Assembly (NCBI GenBank): GCA_963738205.1
Contig: CAVTVQ010000007.1
Coordinates: forward strand, 806,001 to 870,000
Source of the DNA: DATFQE01 sp963738205
Lineage (GTDB): Bacteria; Actinomycetota; Thermoleophilia; Gaiellales; Gaiellaceae
DNA: 64,000 bases
Direction: 5' to 3'
Shown: positions 25,502-32,259 of the stretch, piece after piece
Layout: each line of letters opens with the position of its first letter
Position numbering within the stretch: the first letter of the stretch is position 1
Notes under the pieces: generated by a model
The model's input: only the letters and a program-made list of their open reading frames with translations
The model's database searches: none
What the model was told of the DNA's origin: nothing
Made by a program: the position numbers and the translations under genes

Positions 25502-27832
25502 GTGAGTGCCGCCGGGCTGACCGAGGCAGAAGCCGGCCGCCGGCTCGCCGAGCGGGGACCGCCCGCGCCGCCCGCCACGAGCAGGTCGACCGCCTCGATC
25601 GTGCGGGCGAACGTGCTGACGCCTTTCAACGGGATCCTGGCGGCGCTCGGGCTGCTGACGCTCGTGTTCGCCGATTGGCGCGACGCGCTCTTCCTCTTCA
25701 TCATCGTCGCGAACTCCGGGATCGGGATCTGGCAGGAGCTGCGGGCGAAGCACTCGCTCGACCGGCTGGCCGCCCTCGTCGCGCCGCGCGCCACGGTCGT
25801 CCGCGACGGTGAGGCCCGCGAGATCCCGGTCGAGCGGGTCGTCCCGGGAGACCTCGTCCGCGTCCAGGCCGGTGACCAGGTCGTCGCCGACGGCGCGCTC
25901 ACCGAGACGACCGCGCTGGCGTTCGACGAGTCGATCCTGACCGGCGAGTCGAAGCCGGTCCAGCGCGAGCCGGGCGAGCAGGTGCGCTCCGGGTCGTTCG
26001 CAATCGAGGGCGCGGGCGCGTACAGCGTCGAGGCCGTCGGCGACGACAGCTACGCGCAGAAACTCGCCGGTGAGGCGCGCGAGTTCCGCCACCCGCGCTC
26101 GCCGCTCGAGGTCTCGATCAACTACCTGCTCTACATCCTCGTCGGGCTGATGGTGCCGCTCGGGGTGATGCTCGTCATCGTTCTCGCCAAGGGCCCGAGC
26201 TCGACGAGCGAGGCGATCACGACGGCCGTCGCCGGGATCGTGACGCTGGTTCCCGAGGGCTTGATCCTGCTCGTCAGCGTCACCTACGCCGCCGCCGCGC
26301 TGAACCTGAGCCGCCGCGGGGCGCTCGCCCAGCAGCTGAACGCGATCGAGTCGCTCGCCTCGGTCGACCTGATCTGCCTCGACAAGACCGGCACGCTGAC
26401 CGAGCCGGGCCTGCGCGTCGTCGCTCTCGAGCCGGCCGAGGGCGTCGATCCCGAGCGCTTGCGCCACGACCTCGCCCGCTTCGCGGCGAGCTCGCCGAGC
26501 AGGAACGCCACGTTGAGCGCGCTGGCAACAGCCGACGCGCCTGCCGAGGAGCCCGCCGAAGCGGTGCCGTTCTCCTCCGCGCGCCGCTGGAGCGCGCTCC
26601 GGCTCGGCGGGGAGGGCTACGTGCTCGGCGCGCCCGAGCTGTTTCCGCTCGGCCGGCTTGCGGCGACCGCCGAGCGCGAGCAGCGCGCCGGCCGCCGGGT
26701 GGTCGCCTTCGGGACGACGAACGGCTCCTTCGAGGGCCTGGACGGGCTGAAGCCGCTCGGCGTGGCCGTGCTCGCGGAGGAGCTTCGTGCGCAGGCGAGC
26801 GACACCGTGCGCTTCTTCCGCGAGCAGGGCGTGGAGCTGAAGGTGATGTCCGGAGACGCGCCCGAGACGGTCGGGGCGATCGCGCGGGACGCGGGAATCG
26901 AGGGCGACGTCATGGCAGGCGACGCGTCTGTCGAGGAGCTTTCGCGCGCGGGCGTCGTCGGTCGCATCTCGCCGGAGGGGAAGAAGGCTGTGGTCGAGGC
27001 GCTGCGCGACCGCGGGCGCTACGTCGCGATGGTCGGCGACGGCGTCAACGACGTCCCGGCCCTGAAGGCCTCACGGCTCGCGATCGCACAGGGCAGCGGC
27101 TCGGAGATGGCGCGGAGCGTGGCCGACGTCGTGCTCGTCAACGGCGACTTCGCTGCTGTTCCCGAGATGGTCGTCCAGGGCCGCAAGATCCTCCGCAACA
27201 TCCAGCGGGTCACGAAGCTCTTCGTGGCCAAGTCGGCGTTCGCCGCGTTCCTCGTGCTGTCGATCGGGCTGACCAAGGAGCCCTATCCGCTCCTGCCCCG
27301 GCACCTGACGCTGGCCGCGACGCTGACCGTGGGGATCCCGGCGTTCTTCCTCGCCCTCGCCCCCAGCGCGGGCCCGTGGCGGACGGAAGGGTTCCTGCGT
27401 GAGGTCGGCCGCTTCGCGGTGCCGGCCGGGACCGCCGCTGGAATCGGCGTGCTCTCGTCGTACCTCTTCTCGCTCAACGTGGCGGGCATCCCGCTCGACG
27501 AGGCGCGCACGGCCGCAACGACGGTGCTGATCCTCGTCGGCCTCTACCTGGTCGTCGCGCTCGAAGCGTCGCCGGACCGCCGCAGCTGGGTGCTCGGGCT
27601 CGTCGCCGTGCTGTTCCTGACGTTCCTGGCGGTGGTGTACAGCTCCGGCCTGCGCACGTTCTTCGAGCTCACCAACCCGGGACCGTGGGGCCTCCTGGCG
27701 ATCCTCGGCGGCACCGGCGTGGCCATCGGCGGACTGCTGCTCACTGACGACCGCTTCCTGCCGGGCCGCGCCGGCGACTACTCCTTCAGGCGCCCGCGCC
27801 CCGGGAACAGACCGCCGCGTACCGGGTCGTGA
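25502..27832 (+). CDS. CtpE-like cation-transporting P-type ATPase
   Basis: 776 residues. Actuator motif ILTGESKPV, phosphorylation site CLDKTGTLTEPG (aspartate near 295), hinge MVGDGVNDVPALKASR, and the membrane-4 ion-site motif IVTLVPEGLILLVSV. About ten membrane helices, with the last group after residue 570. The PEGL ion motif and overall plan match the mycobacterial CtpE group, which imports calcium; the ion here is an inference. No N-terminal metal-binding domain. Its 3' end overlaps the convergent cytochrome c gene by 47 bases. Confidence 0.88.
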   Translation: MSAAGLTEAEAGRRLAERGPPAPPATSRSTASIVRANVLTPFNGILAALGLLTLVFADWRDALFLFIIVANSGIGIWQELRAKHSLDRLAALVAPRATVVRDGEAREIPVERVVPGDLVRVQAGDQVVADGALTETTALAFDESILTGESKPVQREPGEQVRSGSFAIEGAGAYSVEAVGDDSYAQKLAGEAREFRHPRSPLEVSINYLLYILVGLMVPLGVMLVIVLAKGPSSTSEAITTAVAGIVTLVPEGLILLVSVTYAAAALNLSRRGALAQQLNAIESLASVDLICLDKTGTLTEPGLRVVALEPAEGVDPERLRHDLARFAASSPSRNATLSALATADAPAEEPAEAVPFSSARRWSALRLGGEGYVLGAPELFPLGRLAATAEREQRAGRRVVAFGTTNGSFEGLDGLKPLGVAVLAEELRAQASDTVRFFREQGVELKVMSGDAPETVGAIARDAGIEGDVMAGDASVEELSRAGVVGRISPEGKKAVVEALRDRGRYVAMVGDGVNDVPALKASRLAIAQGSGSEMARSVADVVLVNGDFAAVPEMVVQGRKILRNIQRVTKLFVAKSAFAAFLVLSIGLTKEPYPLLPRHLTLAATLTVGIPAFFLALAPSAGPWRTEGFLREVGRFAVPAGTAAGIGVLSSYLFSLNVAGIPLDEARTAATTVLILVGLYLVVALEASPDRRSWVLGLVAVLFLTFLAVVYSSGLRTFFELTNPGPWGLLAILGGTGVAIGGLLLTDDRFLPGRAGDYSFRRPRPGNRPPRTGS

Positions 27833-29177
27833 TCGCCGCGCACGCCGCGCGCCGCGCCTCGGCGCTCTGGTGCAGGCCGCCGAGGATCGTCCCGATGCCC
27901 TCGAAGCAGCGCGAGCGCATGCTCTTCGGCGACTTCACGCAGAGCACGGATGCCTCCTCGCCGCCGGCGTAGTTGCTGGACATGTCGCGTGCGGCGCCGT
28001 AGACGCAGTCGCTCATCATGTTCCCGCCCGTCTTGCAGTACGTGAGGATCTGATCGGGGTTCTGGCGGCTGTGGCCGGAGGCGTCACGGCCGAGCGACTG
28101 GAAGCAGGTCGCGATCCACGCCTTCTCGCTCTTGCGGCAGACCTTGGAGGCCTTCGCGAAGTCGTAGGACACCGTCGGCAGGATCCGCGACGTGACCATC
28201 AGGTAGCAGTAGATCTTGTGCCGCTCGGCGACGATGTCGCACGGGTAGATCAGGTCGTTGGCCCTGAGCCACTTCGACTTGATCCCGTATGACGAGGACA
28301 GGTTCTCCATGAACACGCCGCCCGTGCAGGACGTCTGGTCCCAGCTGCTCGCGAGCTTGTCGCAGGTCTTCAGCGACCGGGGCAGGTCGTACGCCGTGTA
28401 GATCATCAGGCCGTGGCCGAGGCCGTGCACGCATTGGTAGAGCGTGAACGTCGGCCCGTTGCGGAGGTCGGGGTCGTCGCACATCGTGCGGACGGCCTGG
28501 GGCAGGTCCTCGTCCTTGACGCCGACGAGCGCGCGTTCGACCACGCCGTGGTAGTAACCCGACCAGCAGACCGCCGTCCCTGCCGCGAAGGCCGGCCCGA
28601 CCTTGCCCTTGAACCGCGCGAGCGACGCGGCGCCCATTGCATGGGCGATGCGGTGGCAGTTCCCTTCGACCGCGCCGGGCTTGGCGATCGCCTGCTCGAA
28701 CTGCGCCAGCGCCACCTTCGGCCCCTCGTAGTACGCCAGGTTGCCGTAGGCCTGCTCCATGCACGTGAAGTCGGCCTTGCAGTCGGCGAGCTTCGTGTCG
28801 TCGGGCTCGAATTTGCCCGCGAGCGGCTTGCCCTCGAGCCCGCCGCCAGTCGACTTGGCCACGAAGGCGGAGACGTTGCGAATCTCGTCCTTGCCGAGCT
28901 TGAACTTGAACGAGGGCATCGCCGGGCTGCCGTTCTCGACCTGTCTGACCACGCGCTCGTAGCCGGGCCCGAGCGTGTCCAGGTTCGGGCCCTGGGTGCC
29001 GCTCGAGTTGGCGGCGCGGAGCGTGTGGCAGCCGCCGCACCCCGAGGTGGCGAAGACCTGCTTGCCGGCCGCGGCGTCTCCGGGCAGGTTCACGTCCGAG
29101 GCGGACTCGCCGCCGCCGCACCCTGCGGCCGCCGCGGCGATCGCGGCGAACAAGATGACTAGTGGCCGCACGCGCAT
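27786..29177 (-). CDS. Cytochrome c lipoprotein fused to Cys-pair repeat domain
   Basis: 463 residues. A lipoprotein signal (VILFAAIAAAAAGCGGG) leads into one class I cytochrome c domain with haem motif CGGCH and a methionine in SPAMPSFKFKL. The remaining 330 residues are an unrecognised repeat region. Nine units of roughly 25-50 residues each carry two cysteines spaced about 6-15 residues (more in the second), usually with an aromatic residue and G after the second: for example CRKSEKAWIATCFQSLG, CKTGGNMMSDCVYGA and CVKSPKSMRSRCFEGIG. Two units add histidines (NCHRIAHAMG, CVHGLGHGLM). Likely extracytoplasmic, disulfide-stabilised or metal-binding. Divergent from sufS, tail-to-tail with the P-type ATPase. 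Confidence 0.8.
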   Translation of the reverse strand: MRVRPLVILFAAIAAAAAGCGGGESASDVNLPGDAAAGKQVFATSGCGGCHTLRAANSSGTQGPNLDTLGPGYERVVRQVENGSPAMPSFKFKLGKDEIRNVSAFVAKSTGGGLEGKPLAGKFEPDDTKLADCKADFTCMEQAYGNLAYYEGPKVALAQFEQAIAKPGAVEGNCHRIAHAMGAASLARFKGKVGPAFAAGTAVCWSGYYHGVVERALVGVKDEDLPQAVRTMCDDPDLRNGPTFTLYQCVHGLGHGLMIYTAYDLPRSLKTCDKLASSWDQTSCTGGVFMENLSSSYGIKSKWLRANDLIYPCDIVAERHKIYCYLMVTSRILPTVSYDFAKASKVCRKSEKAWIATCFQSLGRDASGHSRQNPDQILTYCKTGGNMMSDCVYGAARDMSSNYAGGEEASVLCVKSPKSMRSRCFEGIGTILGGLHQSAEARRAACAAITTRYAAVCSRGAGA

Positions 29178-29184
29178 CCGCCTC

Positions 29185-29190
29185 AGGGTA
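29185..29190 (-). promoter_or_regulatory. -10-like hexamer TACCCT before cytochrome c repeat gene
   Basis: TACCCT on the minus strand ends 7 nt before ATG 29177; no Shine-Dalgarno. Confidence 0.5.
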
Positions 29191-29221
29191 GCGCCGCCTC
29201 TGGAGAGACCCGTCGCGGGGG

Positions 29222-29227
29222 TACGAT
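29222..29227 (+). promoter_or_regulatory. -10-like hexamer TACGAT before sufS
   Basis: TACGAT ends 6 nt before GTG 29234; likely leaderless start of the sufS-sufU operon. Confidence 0.5.
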
Positions 29228-29233
29228 GGCCGT

Positions 29234-30478
29234 GTGGTCGTTACGCCTCAGCTCAAGCTGGACGCGCCGAAGTTGCGCGCCGATTTTCCGATCTTCGAGC
29301 AGGAGATCCACGGCAAGCCGCTCGCGTTCCTCGACTCCGCCGTAACGGCGCAGAAGCCGCGGCAGGTACTGGACGCGATCAGGCACTTCTACGAGACCTC
29401 ATACGCCAACGTGCACCGCGGGGTCTACACCCTTTCGGAGCGCGCGACCGCGGGCTACGAGGGCGCTCGAGGCAAGGTCGCCGCCTTCGTGAACGCCTCG
29501 TCCTCACGCGAGATCGTCTTCACGCGGAGCGCGACCGAGAGCCTGAACCTCGTTGCGTACGCCTGGGGGCTGTCGAACCTGCGGCCCGGCGACCTCGCCG
29601 TCGTCACCGAGCTCGAGCACCACTCCAACTTCGTCCCGTGGCAGTACATCGCCGGAAAGACCGGCGCTACCTTCCGGGTGGTTCCCGTCGACGAGGAGGG
29701 TGAGCTCGACCTCGAGAGCCTCGACGCGATCGCGTCCGAAGGAAACGTGAAGGTCGTCGCGGCGGGGCTCGTCTCGAACTCGCTCGGCACCATCAATCCG
29801 ATCGAGCGCATCGCGTCGTGGGCGCACGACCAGGGCGCGATCATGGTCGTTGACGCGGCCCAGGCCGCACCGCACAAGCGCATCGACGTCCAGACGCTCG
29901 GCGCGGACTTCCTCGCCTTCTCCTCGCACAAGCTGTGCGGGCCGACGAGTGTCGGCGCGCTGTGGGGGCGGCGCGAGTTGCTCGAGGCGATGGAGCCCTT
30001 CAACCTCGGCGGGCACATGATCCGGACCGTCAGCATCGAGGGGACGACCTGGGGCGAGGTCCCGGCGAAGTTCGAGGCCGGCACGCAGCCGAGCGCCGAG
30101 GCCGTCGGCTTCGGCGCCGCCATCGACTACCTGAATGCAGTCGGGATGGAGGCGATCGAGCAGCACGAGCACGAGCTCGCCGCCTACGCGCTGGGGCGGC
30201 TCGACGAGCTGCCTGGCATCCGCCTCTACGGGCCGCCGGTCGACCGGCGCGCCGGGATCGTCTCGTTCAACGTCGAGGGCGTCCATCCGCACGACGTCTC
30301 TCAGGTGCTCGACTGGGAGGGCATCGCCATCCGCGCCGGGCACCATTGCTGCCAGCCGCTGATGAAGAAGCTGGGCGTCACCGCGACGAACCGCGCCAGT
30401 TTCTACCTCTACACCCTGCCCGAGGAGATCGACCGTCTGGTTACGGGGCTCCAGAAAGTGAGAAAGGTCTTCGCATGA
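29234..30478 (+). CDS. sufS: Cysteine desulfurase SufS
   Basis: 414 residues, fold-type I PLP enzyme. The PLP lysine is in AFSSHKLCGPTSVGALWG, a PLP-contact motif in VVDAAQAAPHKRIDV, and the persulfide-forming cysteine in RAGHHCCQPLMKKLG near the C-terminus. It takes sulfur from cysteine, giving alanine, and passes it to SufU encoded next. GTG start supported by the hexamer at 29222. Its stop overlaps the sufU ATG. Confidence 0.96.
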   Translation: MVVTPQLKLDAPKLRADFPIFEQEIHGKPLAFLDSAVTAQKPRQVLDAIRHFYETSYANVHRGVYTLSERATAGYEGARGKVAAFVNASSSREIVFTRSATESLNLVAYAWGLSNLRPGDLAVVTELEHHSNFVPWQYIAGKTGATFRVVPVDEEGELDLESLDAIASEGNVKVVAAGLVSNSLGTINPIERIASWAHDQGAIMVVDAAQAAPHKRIDVQTLGADFLAFSSHKLCGPTSVGALWGRRELLEAMEPFNLGGHMIRTVSIEGTTWGEVPAKFEAGTQPSAEAVGFGAAIDYLNAVGMEAIEQHEHELAAYALGRLDELPGIRLYGPPVDRRAGIVSFNVEGVHPHDVSQVLDWEGIAIRAGHHCCQPLMKKLGVTATNRASFYLYTLPEEIDRLVTGLQKVRKVFA

Positions 30479-30921
30479 GCGAGTTCGACCAGCTCTATCG
30501 CGAGGTGATCCTCGACCACTACAAGAACCCGCGCGGGCACGGGGTGATCGACGGCGCGGACGCGGCCGCCGAGGGACAGAACCCCCTCTGCGGCGACGAG
30601 GTCGCGATCTACGTCGCGCTGGGCGAGGACGGCGAGACGATCGACGAGGTGAAGTTCTCCGGCCGCGGCTGCGCGATCAGCCAGGCGGCAACGTCGATGC
30701 TCACCGAGATGGTCCAGGGCCGCAAGGCCAGCGAGATCGCCGCGATGCCGCGCGACGAGCTGCTCGAGGAGATCGGCATCCCGCTGACGCCGATCCGCCT
30801 CAAGTGCGCGCTGCTCGGCCTGGGCGTGCTCAAGGTCGCGCTGCACAAGGCGAAGGGGACGCCGCTGCCCGACGAGTGGGCCGGGCTCGCGGACGAGCTG
30901 GACTTCGGCAGCACTGGCTGA
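30475..30921 (+). CDS. sufU: SUF sulfur-transfer protein SufU
   Basis: 148 residues. The three cysteines of the zinc/sulfur site are in NPLCGDEVAIY, GRGCAISQAATSM and RLKCALLGLGVL, with the SufU-specific insertion between the second and third. SufU accepts persulfide sulfur from SufS for the SufBCD scaffold in Gram-positive and actinobacterial systems. ATGA overlap with sufS. Confidence 0.95.
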   Translation: MSEFDQLYREVILDHYKNPRGHGVIDGADAAAEGQNPLCGDEVAIYVALGEDGETIDEVKFSGRGCAISQAATSMLTEMVQGRKASEIAAMPRDELLEEIGIPLTPIRLKCALLGLGVLKVALHKAKGTPLPDEWAGLADELDFGSTG

Positions 30922-30934
30922 CCACCTCTCCGCT

Positions 30935-31240
30935 GTGGTCGTCTGCCCGGTCGACGAGCTCCCACCGGGCGAGGTGAAGATCGTCCACGCCGGCCAGCTC
31001 GCAGTCGGCGTCTACAACCTGGGCGGCCAGTACTACGCGCTCGAGGACCGCTGCTCGCACGACGACGGGCCGCTCTGCGAGGGCGAGTTCGACATCGAGG
31101 AGGGCGTCGCCGTCTGCCCGCGCCACGGCGCCAACATCGACATCCGCACGGGCGAGGCCCGGACGCTGCCGGCGGTCTTCCCTGTCGACACCTTCCCCGT
31201 CTTCGTCGAGGACGGGATCGTCAAGGTCGACTTGCGCTGA
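30935..31240 (+). CDS. Rieske-type ferredoxin
   Basis: 101 residues. The [2Fe-2S] ligands are in CSHDDGPLCEG (Cys-X-His) and CPRHGANID (Cys-X2-His), as in soluble Rieske ferredoxins of non-haem dioxygenases. Small, with no signal or membrane segment, so a cytosolic electron carrier. It follows sufU by 13 bases, as often seen in actinobacterial suf operons. GTG 30935 is used; CTG 30914 in the same frame is a less likely alternative. Confidence 0.88.
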   Translation: MVVCPVDELPPGEVKIVHAGQLAVGVYNLGGQYYALEDRCSHDDGPLCEGEFDIEEGVAVCPRHGANIDIRTGEARTLPAVFPVDTFPVFVEDGIVKVDLR

Positions 31241-31260
31241 GCCGCCTTTCGCGGGCGCGG

Positions 31261-31266
31261 TAGCGT
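31261..31266 (+). promoter_or_regulatory. -10-like hexamer TAGCGT before methyltransferase
   Basis: TAGCGT ends 8 nt before GTG 31275; no Shine-Dalgarno. Confidence 0.45.
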
Positions 31267-31274
31267 TTGCGGCC

Positions 31275-31877
31275 GTGCTCGACGACCACGTGAGAAACGT
31301 CCTCCAACGGCTGGAGCAGCAGGACGCAGAGGAGCGGGAGCAGGGCGTTCCGCGCGAACGCCGCTCGCGCCAGGTCGCGCGGACCACGGGCCAGTTCCTG
31401 TTCTCGCTCGTCGCGCCGCAGACGGACTGCGAGGTGCTCGAGCTCGGCGGCTCGCGCGGCTACTCGACGATCTGGCTCGCCGCAGGCGTCCGCTACCTCG
31501 GCGGCCACGTTCTGTCGATCGAGAAGGATCCGGTCAAGTGCGAGGAATGGCGGCGGAACATCGCCGAGGCGGGCCTGGAGGAATGGGCCGACCTGATCGA
31601 GGGCGACGCGCTCGAGGAGCTGCCGAAGATCGACGACGTGTTCGACGTCGTCTTCCTGGACGCGGAGAAGGAGGATTACGAGCCGCTCTTCGAGCTCGCG
31701 CGGCCGAAGCTCGAGCCCGGCGCACTCGTCGTGGCCGACAACGTCATCTCCCACAAGGAGCCGCTCGAGCTGTACTCGCGTGCCCGCCAGGCCGACCCGA
31801 CGCTCGAGAGCGTCACCGTCACACACGACCGCGGACTTGAGTTGTCAGTCGTCTTGAGTGAGCGACTAGCCGACTGA
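31275..31877 (+). CDS. O-methyltransferase-family SAM-dependent methyltransferase
   Basis: 200 residues. SAM motif I is VLELGGSRGYSTIWLA, motif II SIEKDPVKCEEW, motif for the metal-binding acidic loop DVVFLDAEKEDYE and DNVISHK. This is the family 3 (COMT/CCoAMT-like) O-methyltransferase layout, here with a short N-terminus. Substrate unknown. It follows the suf genes on the same strand but has its own upstream hexamer. Confidence 0.82.
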   Translation: MLDDHVRNVLQRLEQQDAEEREQGVPRERRSRQVARTTGQFLFSLVAPQTDCEVLELGGSRGYSTIWLAAGVRYLGGHVLSIEKDPVKCEEWRRNIAEAGLEEWADLIEGDALEELPKIDDVFDVVFLDAEKEDYEPLFELARPKLEPGALVVADNVISHKEPLELYSRARQADPTLESVTVTHDRGLELSVVLSERLAD

Positions 31878-32069
31878 GGGCCTGTGCCGCCGGGCCGCGC
31901 TGGACGGCGCGAAGCGGCGTCCTCAGTCGCGCCCGTATGCCTCCGGATACGAACGCTCCCTGCGTCCTTGCCTCGCACCGTCCATCGCACCCCGGCGACG
32001 AGGCGCACAGCCAGCTAGCCGCTCCGAACGGCTACAGTAGGGCTACCGCGGAAAGGAGGTGGTCCGGTA

Positions 32070-32111
32070 GTGACAGATTCAAGTACGGGCAGTGGAGGTG
32101 CCAGCGGGTAG
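32070..32111 (+). CDS. 13-aa short ORF behind a near-perfect Shine-Dalgarno
   Basis: GTG 32070 opens the peptide MTDSSTGSGGASG, stop TAG at 32109 inside the closing stem of the RNA element. AAAGGAGGTGG at 32052 is unusually strong for this genome, with 10 nt from GGAGG to the GTG. Ser/Gly-rich and polar, so unlikely to be a membrane peptide. Translation would run into the stem at 32108, so ribosome occupancy could control RNA folding. Low certainty that it is a functional peptide. Confidence 0.35.
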   Translation: MTDSSTGSGGASG

Positions 32112-32233
32112 GGACGCGTGTCCCCGAGACCCAAGGGGAACCGTCTAGCCAGCGTGGGGGACGACGCGTAACGCGCCGCCGGCCTTTGCCGAGCAGGAAG
32201 CGTCCCTACTCAGACCAAGCTGGTATCCGGAAC

Positions 32234-32257
32234 AGAGGCCGCCTTCGGGCGGCCTCT
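32234..32257 (+). terminator. Intrinsic terminator with UUCG tetraloop
   Basis: AGAGGCCGCC-TTCG-GGCGGCCTCT forms a 10-bp stem capped by TTCG, followed by TTCTATTTC on the plus strand. It ends the RNA unit at 32050 and also lies just past the stop of the MmpL gene on the other strand. Confidence 0.85.
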
Positions 32258-32259
32258 TT

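Noticed and set aside
27786..29177. Cysteine-rich repeats as multihaem cytochrome motifs
   Set aside because: Only one CxxCH is present; the other cysteines are spaced 6-15 residues or more and mostly lack the following histidine.
32051..32065. GAAAGGAGGTGG as a fragment of 16S rRNA
   Set aside because: It matches the complement of the 16S 3' tail, as a Shine-Dalgarno should, not the rRNA itself, and no further rRNA sequence surrounds it.
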